Source: Rhizorhabdus sp049889055 (GTDB lineage: Bacteria; Pseudomonadota; Alphaproteobacteria; Sphingomonadales; Sphingomonadaceae). From it: a stretch of 64,000 nt of DNA. The notes under the pieces were generated by a model. That model had not been told where the DNA came from. It made no database searches and was given only the letters and a program-made list of their open reading frames with translations. Shown one piece after another: positions 1 to 9,259 of the stretch (the stretch's first letter is position 1; every line of letters begins with the position of its first letter). Both the position numbers and the translations under genes were made by a program. Location of the stretch: positions 118,945 to 182,944 of the forward strand of contig NZ_JBLTWO010000009.1 of assembly GCF_049889055.1 (NCBI RefSeq). The letters run 5' to 3'.

Positions 1-411
1 GCACACGACCTCGTCGCGCTGGTTCACCAGGCGGTGGCGGAAGGTGACTATGCCGGCGTCGGGGCGTGAACGGGATTCGCGCAGTTCGACGACCTCGGTC
101 TCGGCGCGCATCGTGTCGCCGATGAACACCGGCTTCGGCATGACCAGCTTGTCATAGCCGAGATTGGCGACGAGCGTGCCCAGCGTCGTGTCGCCGACGG
201 ACAGACCGACCATCAGCGCGAAGGTGAAGGTGCCGTTGACGAGGATCTGCCCGAACTCGCTCTGACGCGCGGCCTCGGCGTCGAGGTGCAGCGGCTGCGG
301 ATTGTGGGTCATCGTCGAGAAGAGGAGATTGTCGGTCTCGGTCACCGTCCGGCGGATGTCGTGCGTCAGCCGATCCCCCACCGTCCACTCGTCGAACCAG
401 CGTCCCGCCAT
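1..411 (-). CDS. MaoC family dehydratase, partial
   Basis: The reading frame begins at an ATG at 411 and is still open at base 1, so the C-terminus is missing; 137 residues are visible. It starts MAGRWFDEWTVGDRL and contains a hydratase-type stretch THNPQPLHLD followed by FGQILVNGTF and a GD-T-AETEV strand. This is the hot-dog fold pattern of MaoC-like (R)-specific enoyl-CoA hydratases and mesaconyl-CoA hydratases. Such enzymes hydrate or dehydrate acyl-CoA esters in the cytoplasm. The substrate cannot be told from the sequence. The gene diverges from the response regulator gene to its right. Confidence 0.8.
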   Translation of the reverse strand, partial: MAGRWFDEWTVGDRLTHDIRRTVTETDNLLFSTMTHNPQPLHLDAEAARQSEFGQILVNGTFTFALMVGLSVGDTTLGTLVANLGYDKLVMPKPVFIGDTMRAETEVVELRESRSRPDAGIVTFRHRLVNQRDEVVC

Positions 412-657
412 CGCGGCCTCCTTCTGCTTGGGCTGTCGCGAGGATAGAAGGCGCGGCGCGCCCGGCAAAATCGAAACATTGCCCAGTGGCACATAGACGC
501 GACCTATGGCCGGCGCACTGCTTCAACTTGCGCTGGCCATGTCCGCATGTCGTCCATATCATGTCAAAATATTGCCGAGTGCGACGGCGCAATCTTTTGC
601 GGGGCGGGGCGGTTGACGGGTCCGCAGTGCCCCCATACCTGATTTGCATCCGTCCCG

Positions 658-1380
658 ATGAGGAAGACCGTGACGTCCAGTACCATCCTGTTGGTTGAAG
701 ACGATCCCTCACTCCGGGTCCTGACCGCGCGGGCGCTTCAGGAAAATGGCTATACGGTCCGTCCGGCCTCGACCGCGCCGGAAATGTGGATCATCTTCAA
801 CGCCGAGCCGGTCGACCTGATCCTGCTCGACATCATGCTGCCTGGCACCAGCGGCATCGAGCTTTGCCGGCAGGTCCGGCAGAAGAGCGACGTGCCGATC
901 ATCTTCATCAGCGCCAAGGGCAGCGAGACCGATCGGGTGATCGGGCTGGAAATCGGCGCCGACGATTATCTGCCCAAGCCGTTCAGCACGCGCGAGCTGA
1001 TGGCGCGGGTGCGCGCCGTGCTGCGGCGTGGCGGCATGGACCGGCAGAGCGACGTCAGTCGGCGCAACGAGGCCTCGTTCGACGGCTGGACCGTCAATTT
1101 CCCGCGCCGTGAGCTCACCTCGCCGACGGGCGCCATCATCGATCTGACGGGCGCTGAGTTCGATCTTCTCTCCAGCTTCGTCCACAATGCGCAGCGCGTC
1201 ATCGCGCGCGAGCGGCTGATCGAGCTGTCGCGGACGCGGCTGGGCGACGCTTCCGACCGGAGCATCGACGTCCTCGTCAGCCGTCTGCGCCGCAAGCTGC
1301 AGAGCGCCGGCAAGGATGCCCCGATCACGACGGTCCGCGGCGTCGGCTATATGTTCAACGCCGAGGTTTCGCGCAGTTGA
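658..1380 (+). CDS. OmpR-family response regulator
   Basis: This 240-residue protein has an N-terminal receiver domain (about 9-122) with the acidic pair ED-D at 14-16, the phosphoacceptor Asp58 in LILLDIMLPG, and the conserved Lys in FISAKG. A C-terminal winged-helix DNA-binding domain follows (about 140-235), with the recognition region SDRSIDVLVSRLRRKL. It should act in the cytoplasm as the transcriptional output of the kinase encoded next. The stop codon overlaps the kinase start (TTGA), so the two are translationally coupled. An alternative GTG start lies 12 bases downstream. Target genes are unknown. Confidence 0.93.
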   Translation: MRKTVTSSTILLVEDDPSLRVLTARALQENGYTVRPASTAPEMWIIFNAEPVDLILLDIMLPGTSGIELCRQVRQKSDVPIIFISAKGSETDRVIGLEIGADDYLPKPFSTRELMARVRAVLRRGGMDRQSDVSRRNEASFDGWTVNFPRRELTSPTGAIIDLTGAEFDLLSSFVHNAQRVIARERLIELSRTRLGDASDRSIDVLVSRLRRKLQSAGKDAPITTVRGVGYMFNAEVSRS

Positions 1381-2708
1381 TCCATCTCGTGCGCCCGTCG
1401 CTTGGGCTGGTGGGGCGGATTTTGATCATCCTGCTTCTGACGGTGACGGTCGAGTTCTGCACCAGCACGCTGCTGTACGAACGGGCGAGTGAGTTTTCCT
1501 TGCGCGAGGACGAGGCGCATCGCCTGGCCGAGCATCTCGTCATCACCCGCAAGCTGATCGCCGAACGTCCCCCGCGCGAACGCCCGGCCATGGCATCCTT
1601 GCTGACCACCGATCGCTATGATGTGCGCTGGGGCGAGTCCCTGCCCGAGCCGCCGCGCATGGCCCCCGAACTGCGCGAGATGCGCGACCAGATCGTCAGC
1701 TGGGAGCCGGCGCTGGCCGATTCCGAAATGCGGCTGCAGCTCAAGTCGCCCGGGCTGAACTCGATGGTCGTCGGCGGGATGACCTTGCCCGATGGCAGCT
1801 GGATCACCTTCGGCACGCGCGACGTCGAGAGCGGCTGGGACCTTGCCCTGGGCAGGGTGATATTGGCGCTGGTCCCCGCAATGGCGTTGCTCGTGATCGG
1901 CAGTCTGCTGATCAGCAACACGCTGAAGCCGATCCGGATGCTGGCCCAGGCGGCCGAACGCTATGGCTATGGCGACCGGATCATCCTGCCTGAAGTGGGC
2001 AGCGGCGAGGTGCTGCGCGTCGTCAAGGCGTTCAACGCCATGCAGGACCGTATCCAGCGCCTGATCCAGGACCGGACCCAGGCGCTGGCGGCGGTGGGGC
2101 ATGATCTCCGCACCCCGATTTCACGCCTGCGGCTGCGCATCGACATGGTCGGCGACAGCGCCGCGCGCGACGCGATGCAGCGCGATGCGATCGAGATGGA
2201 AACGATGATCGCCTCACTGCTCGCCTTTCTCGGCGGCGACGAGAATGATCAGCCGCGCGTCCGGTCCGATATCGCGGTGATGGCCGCGACCGTCGTCGAC
2301 GATGCGACCGACCATGGGCATGACGTGCGTTATGAGGGGCCCGAACATTTCGATGCCTTCGTTCGCCTCTATGATCTCAAGCGCGCGCTCGACAATCTGG
2401 TGACGAACGCGCTGCGCCATGCGCAGACGGTTACGGTATCGCTCATCCCGATCGACGAGCGCGTGATCCTGCGCGTGGTCGACGACGGCCCCGGCATTCC
2501 AGAGGCCGATCTGGAGGCGGCGAAGCAGCCCTTCGTCAGGCTCGACACCGCGCGCGAGCGGAACACTGAGGGGCTGGGTCTGGGGCTTGCCATCGTCGAG
2601 CGGATCGTGGGCGCCCATGCCGGGGAATTGCGTCTGACCAACCGTCCCGAAGGCGGCCTGCAGGCCGACATCGACATCCCCGTGAAGGGCGCGCAGAAAC
2701 TCGCCTGA
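1377..2708 (+). CDS. EnvZ-like sensor histidine kinase
   Basis: The protein is 443 residues and starts with TTG, overlapping the regulator stop by four bases. A first membrane segment lies near residues 10-32 and a second near 160-185, enclosing a periplasmic sensor region. A HAMP-like stretch follows (TLKPIRMLAQAAERYG). The H box is AVGHDLRTPISRLRL with His242, the N box is DNLVTNALRHA, and the G boxes are VDDGPGIPEADL and GLGLGLAIVERI. The architecture is that of the EnvZ/OmpB class, and the partner is the preceding regulator. The stimulus is not evident. Confidence 0.93.
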   Translation: MIHLVRPSLGLVGRILIILLLTVTVEFCTSTLLYERASEFSLREDEAHRLAEHLVITRKLIAERPPRERPAMASLLTTDRYDVRWGESLPEPPRMAPELREMRDQIVSWEPALADSEMRLQLKSPGLNSMVVGGMTLPDGSWITFGTRDVESGWDLALGRVILALVPAMALLVIGSLLISNTLKPIRMLAQAAERYGYGDRIILPEVGSGEVLRVVKAFNAMQDRIQRLIQDRTQALAAVGHDLRTPISRLRLRIDMVGDSAARDAMQRDAIEMETMIASLLAFLGGDENDQPRVRSDIAVMAATVVDDATDHGHDVRYEGPEHFDAFVRLYDLKRALDNLVTNALRHAQTVTVSLIPIDERVILRVVDDGPGIPEADLEAAKQPFVRLDTARERNTEGLGLGLAIVERIVGAHAGELRLTNRPEGGLQADIDIPVKGAQKLA

Positions 2709-2832
2709 TCGCCGTCTTCGGTCGTTTCGTCGACAGCAATGATTTTTTACAGGGACGCTGCGCCGCCGCAAAGAGACGGCCCGATATTCGAGACTCCCGC
2801 CGTCTTATCGGCGCACATTTCGGAGTCCAGAA

Positions 2833-3525
2833 ATGAACGAGCTGCTAGGGCGCGTAGTCAGTTTCCAGTCCAATACATTCGCCAGCAACAGCGACCTTTA
2901 TGGCAAGCTGGCGCGGGACGGACAGAGCCCCAAGGCTCTGATGATCTCCTGCGCCGACTCGCGCGTCGTGCCCGAGTTCATCGTTCAGGCGGCTCCAGGC
3001 GACCTGTTCGTCTGCCGCAATGCGGGAAACATCGTCCCCCCGCATTCGCAGGCCAATGGCGGCGTTTCGTCGACGGTCGAATATGCGGTCATGGTTCTCG
3101 GCGTGCGCGACATCATCGTCTGCGGCCATTCCGACTGCGGCGCGATGAAGGCCCTCGCCAATCCTGAATCGCTCGAAGGCATGCCGAACGTCGCCGCCTG
3201 GCTGCGCCATTCGCATTCGGCGCAGAAGGTCGCCAGCGAAGCCTATCCGCAAGCGGGCGACAATGATCGTGTCCGCATCATTGCCCTCGAGAATGTCGTG
3301 ACGCAGCTGTCGCATCTGCGCACCCATCCGTCGGTGGCGTCCGCCATCGCGCGCGGCGAGCTCGCGCTGCACGGCTGGTTCGTCGACATTCACGCTGGTG
3401 AGGTGCTCGGTCTCGACGGCAAGACCGGCCGCTTCACGCCGATGACCGCCGACAAGCCGCTCCCGGTCGCGCTTCCCGCCGCGCAGCGCCTTGCTGCCGA
3501 CCTCCTTCAGGAAGCCGCAGAATGA
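2833..3525 (+). CDS. beta-class carbonic anhydrase
   Basis: This 230-residue protein interconverts CO2 and bicarbonate. The zinc ligands of the beta class are visible: Cys40 and Asp42 in SCADSRV, and His99 and Cys102 in CGHSDCGAMK. The FVCRNAGNIVPP motif is also present. No signal peptide is seen, so it is cytoplasmic. The stop overlaps the start of the SulP transporter gene (ATGA), so the two are translationally coupled. This suggests that the enzyme hydrates or dehydrates the anion carried by the transporter. An AGTCCAGAA stretch rather than a strong Shine-Dalgarno precedes the ATG. Confidence 0.95.
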   Translation: MNELLGRVVSFQSNTFASNSDLYGKLARDGQSPKALMISCADSRVVPEFIVQAAPGDLFVCRNAGNIVPPHSQANGGVSSTVEYAVMVLGVRDIIVCGHSDCGAMKALANPESLEGMPNVAAWLRHSHSAQKVASEAYPQAGDNDRVRIIALENVVTQLSHLRTHPSVASAIARGELALHGWFVDIHAGEVLGLDGKTGRFTPMTADKPLPVALPAAQRLAADLLQEAAE

Positions 3526-5039
3526 AGGCCGCCCCTGCCTCCCTTTTTTCGGGGGCGACCCTGTCGCGAGACTTCACGGCGTCGATCGTCGTCTTTCTCG
3601 TGGCCTTGCCGCTCTGCATGGGTATCGCCATCGCGTCTGGCGTACCGCCCGAAAAGGGCCTGATCACCGGGATCATCGGGGGCCTCGTCGTCGGCCTGCT
3701 CGCGGGGTCGCCGCTGCAGGTCAGCGGACCGGCTGCCGGCCTCGCCGTGATCGTCTTCGAGATCGTCCGCGATTTCGGCCTGGCCGCACTCGGTCCCATA
3801 TTGGTGCTGGCGGGGGCTATCCAATTCGTTGCGGGCGTGTTCCGCCTCGGCGGCTGGTTCCGCGCCATCTCGCCTGCGGTCGTGCACGGCATGCTGGCCG
3901 GCATCGGTGCGCTGATCGTCGTCGGGCAGTTCCACGTCCTGTTCGACGCCAAGCCGCTGGCCAGCGGCCTTCAGAATCTGGCGGCGATGCCCGGGCGGAT
4001 GCTGGGCCTGTCCGCGTCCAATATCGAAGCGGCCGAACTGGCCTTCGCGATCGGCCTGCTGACCATTGTCGCGATGATCGGCTGGGAGAAGCTGCGCCCG
4101 AAGTCGATGAAATTGGTGCCGGGCGCGCTGATCGGCGTGATCGCCGGCACTGTCGCTGCCTGGGCCTTCGGCCTCTCCATCACGCGGGTCGACGTGCCTG
4201 AGTCGATCGTCGCGGCCGTCGTCCCTCCGGGTGAGGGCTTCGTCGGACAGCTCCTGCAGCCCGCGCTTGTGGTCACCGCGATCGCCATCGCCTTCATCGC
4301 CAGCGCGGAAACCCTGCTGTCGGCGGCTGCGGTCGACCGCATGCACGATGGCGTACGGACCGACTATGACAAGGAACTGCGCGCGCAGGGCGTGGGCAAT
4401 TTCCTGTGCGGTCTGGCCGGTGCGTTGCCGATGACGGGCGTCATCGTGCGCAGCTCGGCCAATGTGCAGGCCGGCGCTATGACGCGTCTGTCGGCGGTTC
4501 TCCATGGCGGCTGGCTACTTGCCTTCGTCGCCCTGCTGCCCTGGCTGCTGCGTGAGATCCCGATGGCGTCGCTCGCGGGCGTGCTGGTCGTCACCGGCTG
4601 GCGACTCGTATCGGTCTCGCATGTCCAGCATCTGTTCAAGCATCATGGCGTGCTGCCGGCGATGATCTGGGTCGCGACCTTCGTCATGGTCGTCGCCACG
4701 GATCTGCTGACGGGCGTGCTGGTGGGTCTGGCCCTGTCGATGATCGAGCTGCTGCCCCATATCCGCAAGCTCAAGCTGAAGGTCGACACCGCCGAGAAGG
4801 CCGACGAGAGCGAGGTCCGTCTTGAAGGAGCCGCGACCTTCGTAGCCTTGCCCAAGGTCTCGAAGATACTCGAAGCGATCCCGGGCGGTCGTCCGGTTCG
4901 CCTCGACATGCGCGACGTGCCGGCGATCGATCACAGCATGGCCGAGATGATCGGCGAGTGGGTGCGTCGCCATCGGTCGGGTGGGGCGCAGGTCCGGGTC
5001 GATTGCGACGAGGAGCATCTTCGTCGCATGGCAGCATAA
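3522..5039 (+). CDS. SulP family anion permease with STAS domain
   Basis: This 505-residue inner-membrane protein has a transmembrane part with about ten to twelve helices (about residues 15-415) containing the SulP signature region GLITGIIGGLVVGLLAGSPL and QVSGPAAGLAVIV. A cytoplasmic STAS domain follows (about 425-505) with VRLDMRDVPAIDHSMAEMIGEW. Family members carry sulfate, bicarbonate or other anions. The coupling to a carbonic anhydrase gene favours bicarbonate (a BicA-like role), but this is inference from context. A strong terminator hairpin follows at 5067-5107. Confidence 0.9.
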   Translation: MKAAPASLFSGATLSRDFTASIVVFLVALPLCMGIAIASGVPPEKGLITGIIGGLVVGLLAGSPLQVSGPAAGLAVIVFEIVRDFGLAALGPILVLAGAIQFVAGVFRLGGWFRAISPAVVHGMLAGIGALIVVGQFHVLFDAKPLASGLQNLAAMPGRMLGLSASNIEAAELAFAIGLLTIVAMIGWEKLRPKSMKLVPGALIGVIAGTVAAWAFGLSITRVDVPESIVAAVVPPGEGFVGQLLQPALVVTAIAIAFIASAETLLSAAAVDRMHDGVRTDYDKELRAQGVGNFLCGLAGALPMTGVIVRSSANVQAGAMTRLSAVLHGGWLLAFVALLPWLLREIPMASLAGVLVVTGWRLVSVSHVQHLFKHHGVLPAMIWVATFVMVVATDLLTGVLVGLALSMIELLPHIRKLKLKVDTAEKADESEVRLEGAATFVALPKVSKILEAIPGGRPVRLDMRDVPAIDHSMAEMIGEWVRRHRSGGAQVRVDCDEEHLRRMAA

Positions 5040-5066
5040 CCTGCCCTATGCGTTAGGTGTTGCAAC

Positions 5067-5107
5067 AGCGTCACGCTCCCCGAACAAGGAGCGTGGCGCT
5101 GGCTTTT
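5067..5107 (+). terminator. Rho-independent terminator after the carbonic anhydrase-SulP operon
   Basis: The arms AGCG-t-CACGCTCC (5067-5079) and GGAGCGTG-g-CGCT (5088-5100) form a stem with one mismatch around an eight-base loop, followed by GGCTTTT. It lies 27 bases after the SulP stop. Confidence 0.75.
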
Positions 5108-5248
5108 AGAAACAATTTGTAACAGTCCAGAAACGTATTGCTGAAGCTCATCTTCATAATAGGACCGTCGAACGGAGACGCGATCCGCATAGAGATGGCG
5201 CACGTCGATGAGGAGGGACGATCCTAAACCGAAAAGGGGATTGTCTTT

Positions 5249-6088
5249 ATGCGCTTTCCGAAACTCACCGCCGCAGTCCTGGCTCTTGCGGCCGCCACGC
5301 CGGCTCTCGCCCAGGACGAGGAAAGCTCCGCCTTCAAGGTGACCGGCAGCGTCGGTCTCGTTTCCGATTACCGCTTCCGCGGTGTGTCGCAGAGCGACAA
5401 GGAAATGGCGATTCAGGGCGGTATCACCATCAATCACGAAAGCGGCTTCTATGCCGGCACCTGGGGTTCGAATCTGTCGGGATGGGGCACCTTCGGCGGC
5501 TCGAACATGGAGCTCGACCTGTTCGCCGGCTACAAGGTCCAGCTGACCGACGCGGTTGCGGTCGACACCGGCCTGACCTGGTTCATGTATCCGGGCGGCG
5601 CCTCCGAGACCGATTTCGCCGAACTCTACCTGAAGCTCAGCGGCACGGCCGGTCCCGTCAATCTGCTTGGCGGCGTCGCTTACGCGCCGAAGCAGCAGGC
5701 TCTCGGCCGCTGGTATTTCAATGGCGCTTCCTTCGGTACGGGCGTTCCCGACGCGCCGGGCGCCAAGGAAGACAATCTCTACATCTGGGGCGACATCTCC
5801 GGCGCGATCCCGAGCACCCCTGTGACTCTGAAGGGGCACCTCGGCTACTCGAAGGGCAATTCGGGCCTCGGTCCGAACGGCACCAGCGTCGCGCCCACCG
5901 GCAAATATCTCGACTGGCTGGTCGGTGCCGATGTCGCGGTCGGACCGGTGGTGCTCGGCATTTCCTATGTCGATACCGACATCTCGAAGAGCGAGTCGGC
6001 CTATCTGCTGCCGAACTTCTCGTCGACGAAGAACGGTTCGTCGATCGCCAGCGGCAAGGTGGTCTTTTCGGTCAGCGCCGCTTTCTGA
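5249..6088 (+). CDS. TorF family putative outer-membrane porin
   Basis: The 279-residue precursor has a classical signal peptide (MRFPKLTAAVLALAAATPALA, cleavage before QDEE). Alternating hydrophobic strands follow, typical of a beta-barrel, starting TGSVGLVSDYRFRGVSQSDK, and the chain ends in the outer-membrane signature VVFSVSAAF with C-terminal Phe. This matches the TorF/TIGR02001 family common in sphingomonads and xanthomonads. It should sit in the outer membrane; the solute is unknown. A good Shine-Dalgarno (GGGGA) precedes the ATG, and a terminator follows at 6107. Confidence 0.88.
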   Translation: MRFPKLTAAVLALAAATPALAQDEESSAFKVTGSVGLVSDYRFRGVSQSDKEMAIQGGITINHESGFYAGTWGSNLSGWGTFGGSNMELDLFAGYKVQLTDAVAVDTGLTWFMYPGGASETDFAELYLKLSGTAGPVNLLGGVAYAPKQQALGRWYFNGASFGTGVPDAPGAKEDNLYIWGDISGAIPSTPVTLKGHLGYSKGNSGLGPNGTSVAPTGKYLDWLVGADVAVGPVVLGISYVDTDISKSESAYLLPNFSSTKNGSSIASGKVVFSVSAAF

Positions 6089-6106
6089 TCCGCCGAAACC
6101 TCAAGG

Positions 6107-6137
6107 ACGGGGCGTGCCGCTAGCGCGCCCCGTTTTT
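6107..6137 (+). terminator. Rho-independent terminator after torF-like gene
   Basis: A perfect 8-bp stem (ACGGGGCG at 6107-6114, CGCCCCGT at 6126-6133) encloses an 11-base loop and runs into TTTTT. It begins 19 bases after the porin stop. Confidence 0.85.
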
Positions 6138-6407
6138 CATGTGGTGAAGCGCATCAGCCCTGACGGAAAGCATCAGAAACATTTCGTTGCAAAGATGCTA
6201 ATGACGCATCGCAGCAATTTCTCCTGCCAAGATCGGCGGATATCCGCGCTTTCCGGACGCAGGGGCATGGTGTGGCGCAATCGCCATAGACAACAAGCCG
6301 CCATTGCCCTCGATGCGCGTTGATCGACCCTCTGCGTTGCTCTGATCGACGAAGCCCGTTTGCTTACTTGCGAATCAATCGCAATATATAGCGACGGAGA
6401 CGAAGCC
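6138..6407. other. intergenic stretch without a recognised gene
   Basis: Between the porin terminator and the DUF2061 gene no reading frame with a plausible start and product is seen. The final 50 bases are AT-richer (GCAATATATAGCG) and probably hold the promoter and the GGAGA ribosome site of the next gene. Confidence 0.5.
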
Positions 6408-6620
6408 ATGCCCACCGATCTGCTGAAGACCCTGACCTATCTCTCCCTGCACCTGACGATCGGGTTCAGCGTTGCCTATGCGCTGACAGGATCGGTGCGG
6501 GTCGCGGGCGGAATCGCGCTGATCGAGCCCTGCGTCAACGCCGTCGCCTTTTTCTTCCACGAGCGCGCCTGGAAACGCCATGCTATGGCGAAACGGGTTT
6601 ACGCGCCCATCGCAGCCTGA
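6408..6620 (+). CDS. DUF2061 small membrane protein
   Basis: The protein has 70 residues (MPTDLLKTLTYLSLHLTIGF...). It carries a hydrophobic segment at about 10-28 and a second at about 33-52, and the pattern T-Y-x(3)H-x(2)IGF ... ALIEPCVNAVAFFFHER...W is typical of DUF2061. It is an inner-membrane protein of unknown function. The ATG at 6408 follows GGAGACGAAGCC, a good Shine-Dalgarno at suitable spacing. It converges on nhaA with six bases between. Confidence 0.8.
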   Translation: MPTDLLKTLTYLSLHLTIGFSVAYALTGSVRVAGGIALIEPCVNAVAFFFHERAWKRHAMAKRVYAPIAA

Positions 6621-6626
6621 CCCGTT

Positions 6627-7808
6627 TCAATCTGCGGGATCGTCTTCTCGCCGCGCGAACCGCAGGATCAGAAAACCGAGCAGGCCGGCCAGGAGCGATC
6701 CGGCGAGAATACCGATCTTCGCCTCGGCCTGCAGGATCGGTTCTCCGGCAAAGGCGAGCAGCGTGATGAACAGGCTCATCGTGAAGCCGATGCCGCACAG
6801 AAGCGCGGTCCCGGCCAACTGGGCCGGGGTGGCGTGCGCGGGCATGTCGGCGATCCCCGCCCGGACCGCGAGGATCGATGTCCCGAACACGCCGACCACT
6901 TTCCCCAAGAGCAATCCCAGGCCGACTCCAAGCGTGATCGGAGCGGTGAAAGCCTCGGATGGAAGGCCGATCACGCGAACCCCGGCATTGGCCAGACCGA
7001 ATATCGGCAGGATCAGAAAGGAGACGGGCATGTGCAACAGATGTTCCAGCCGGTGCAGCGGACTCCGTGTCTCGGAGTCCGGTCGGCCGGGCGTTTCCTG
7101 CAAGGGGATGGCGAAGGCGAGGGCCACGCCTGCCAGCGTGGCGTGGACGCCGGAGCCCAGAACCAGGACCCACAGGACGAGCCCGACGAGCAGATAGGGG
7201 GACAGGCGGCGCACCCCCAGCCGGTTCATGGCGAACAGCAGGCCGGCGCACCCGGCCGCGGCAGCAAGATGCGGCAGCGACAGCTCCGCCGTGTAGAAGA
7301 GCGCAATGATGATCACGGCGCCGAGATCGTCGATGATCGCGAGCGCGGTCAGGAAGATGCGCAGGGAAACGGGAACGCGCTTGCCCAGCAGGGCGAGTAC
7401 GCCAAGCGCGAAGGCGATGTCGGTCGCCGCCGGTATGGCCCAGCCATGCGCCGTCGGCCCCGGATTGAAGAACAGATAGACGAGCGCCGGCACCGCCATG
7501 CCTCCGGCGGCGGCAAGCCCCGGCAATATGCGCCGCGGCCAGGACGACAGTTGCCCGTCGAGCACTTCCCTTTTGATCTCCAGCCCGACCAGCAGGAAGA
7601 AGATCGCCATCAGCCCGTCGTTGATCCAGTGCTGCACCGACAAAGGGCCGAGCAGGGCGTGGAGGCTATGCTCATAGGCAGGGCCCAGGGGCGAATTGGC
7701 CACGATCAGCGCAAGCGCGGCACAGGCCATCAACATCAGGCCGGCGGATGCCTGCCCGTGGAAGAACTGGCGAAGCGCGCTGCGCGGTTTCAGGCGGGAA
7801 AGGACCAT
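6627..7808 (-). CDS. nhaA: NhaA Na+/H+ antiporter
   Basis: The protein is 393 residues from the chosen start and exchanges Na+ for H+ across the inner membrane, setting internal pH and sodium. The transport-site Asp pair is visible in TALAIIDDLGAVIIIALFY, together with the early family motif HWINDGLMAIFFLLVGLEIKRE and about eleven to twelve hydrophobic helices. The frame is open 16 codons further upstream, but ATG 7808 is preferred because GGAG stands five bases before it on the coding strand and the extra residues are proline- and glycine-rich. Confidence 0.93.
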   Translation of the reverse strand: MVLSRLKPRSALRQFFHGQASAGLMLMACAALALIVANSPLGPAYEHSLHALLGPLSVQHWINDGLMAIFFLLVGLEIKREVLDGQLSSWPRRILPGLAAAGGMAVPALVYLFFNPGPTAHGWAIPAATDIAFALGVLALLGKRVPVSLRIFLTALAIIDDLGAVIIIALFYTAELSLPHLAAAAGCAGLLFAMNRLGVRRLSPYLLVGLVLWVLVLGSGVHATLAGVALAFAIPLQETPGRPDSETRSPLHRLEHLLHMPVSFLILPIFGLANAGVRVIGLPSEAFTAPITLGVGLGLLLGKVVGVFGTSILAVRAGIADMPAHATPAQLAGTALLCGIGFTMSLFITLLAFAGEPILQAEAKIGILAGSLLAGLLGFLILRFARREDDPAD

Positions 7809-7931
7809 CGGAACTCCGGGCATAGGTCTGCCCGCTGGCGGCCCGACCAACGGCAAAACCTGCCCGTCCCGGCTGGACGAGCACCCACGGCCGCTATCGC
7901 AGAGGCCTGTCCCCCTCGCAACCCTGGTGGA

Positions 7932-8612
7932 CTATCGGCGCCTGTACCGAAAATACCACACCTCATGGCCCTTCGTGCGTGCCTTGGCTTCGTAGCGCGT
8001 CTCGGGCCAGTCGTCCGGGCGGACGAGAAAGTCCCGCGGGCTTTCGCCCAGCCATTCGAAGTCGGGGGAGCGGCCCATGATCATCATCGCCCAGCGGACA
8101 TAGACGGGGTGGTCGGTGCCGAAGCGGAATTCGCCGCCAGGCTTCATCTTGCGCGCGATCAGGCCGATCGGGCCGTCGTTCATGAAGCGGCGCTTGGCGT
8201 GGCGCGCCTTGGGCCAGGGATCGGGGTGAAGCAGCCAGGCGCGGTCGAGCGAGGCATCGGGCAGGCGCTCGAGGACATCGATCGCATCGCCCATGTGCAG
8301 CCGGACATTGTCGAGGCTCAGCTCGTCGATCTTCAGCAGCGCACCGACGACGCCGTCGAGAAAGGGCTCGCAGCCGATGAAGCCATGCCCGCGACGCTGC
8401 GCCGCCTGCCAGGCCATATGCTCGCCCTTGCCGAAGCCGATCTCGAGCTCCAGCGGGCGATCGTCGCCGAACAGGACGGGCGCGTCGAGCGCGCCGGTTT
8501 CGGGCACGCTGATCTCGGGCAAGAGCCGCTCGACCAGTTCCGCCTGTCCCTGCCGCAGCTTGTGCCCCTGCCGGCGCCCATAGAGGCGGCGGATCGAGAG
8601 CGGATCATTCAT
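7932..8612 (-). CDS. trmB: tRNA (guanine46-N7)-methyltransferase
   Basis: The 226-residue SAM-dependent enzyme makes m7G46 in the tRNA variable loop. The SAM-binding motif ELEIGFGKGEHM, the DAIDVLERLPDASLDRAWLLHPDPWPKARH segment with the conserved P-D-P-W-P-K, and the C-terminal GTDHPVYVRWAM region are all present. Its start overlaps the end of the PmtA-like methyltransferase gene by eight bases, so the two are probably co-transcribed. Confidence 0.95.
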   Translation of the reverse strand: MNDPLSIRRLYGRRQGHKLRQGQAELVERLLPEISVPETGALDAPVLFGDDRPLELEIGFGKGEHMAWQAAQRRGHGFIGCEPFLDGVVGALLKIDELSLDNVRLHMGDAIDVLERLPDASLDRAWLLHPDPWPKARHAKRRFMNDGPIGLIARKMKPGGEFRFGTDHPVYVRWAMMIMGRSPDFEWLGESPRDFLVRPDDWPETRYEAKARTKGHEVWYFRYRRR

Positions 8613-9174
8613 GGTCGCGACCTATTTCGTAGACGGCGGCCGGCGGGAGGTTGCGCAACGTGCTGGACAGCCGCCGTGCCTTGAGGCCGAGCCGGTCCAT
8701 GACGGGCTTCCGCACCGGACAGACCGGGCTGTAGCTGAACTGGTAGAGGCGGCCGCCCGGTCGCATGAGGTCGAAGCAGCCGCGCAGGATCTTCATCTGC
8801 TGGCTCACGTTCATGCTGAGGATCGGCAGGCCCGAAATGGTGGCGCCGGCAAGGCCGTTCACGAACAGGGCCCGATGCCGGTGAACACCGGCCGCGTCAC
8901 CGCGCACGATGCGCGCCTGCGGGAAGCGCGTCTCAAGCATGCGGGCGAAATCGGCCTCGTTCTCGATCAGAATCAGGTCCGACTGCTGCAGCCCCCGGTC
9001 GAGCAGCGCCTTTGTAAAGACGCCCGTGCCGGGGCCGAGTTCGATCACCGGGGCCATGTCGGGGGTGATGTGGGCCGTGATCAGCCGGGCGAGCGAGGGT
9101 CCCGAGGGCGCCACGGCTGCAATGCCGAGCGGATCCCGCGCCCAGGCGCGCAGGAAGGCTGCGAGATCCGACAT
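8605..9174 (-). CDS. class I SAM methyltransferase, phospholipid N-methyltransferase-like
   Basis: The 189-residue protein has the Rossmann motif VIELGPGTGVFTKALL and then LIENEADFARML, a FVNGLAGATISGLPILSM segment, and FDLMRPGGRLYQFSYSP. This arrangement resembles PmtA-type phosphatidylethanolamine N-methyltransferases and the related KsgA-like rRNA methyltransferases. ATG 9174 is chosen because GGAG precedes it by five bases; a GTG lies seven codons upstream. It lies upstream of and overlaps trmB. Substrate assignment is moderate. Confidence 0.75.
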   Translation of the reverse strand: MSDLAAFLRAWARDPLGIAAVAPSGPSLARLITAHITPDMAPVIELGPGTGVFTKALLDRGLQQSDLILIENEADFARMLETRFPQARIVRGDAAGVHRHRALFVNGLAGATISGLPILSMNVSQQMKILRGCFDLMRPGGRLYQFSYSPVCPVRKPVMDRLGLKARRLSSTLRNLPPAAVYEIGRDHE

Positions 9175-9259
9175 GGGCGCTCCGCTCGAGGTCACGACGC
9201 TGCCCTACTCGCTTCCCGCCATGCTGCGCCAGAGGAAAGAAACGGCTGTTCAACAATAA

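Noticed and set aside
6834..8684. A 616-codon plus-strand open frame
   Set aside because: It runs antisense through nhaA, trmB and the next gene; those minus-strand genes have clear family motifs.
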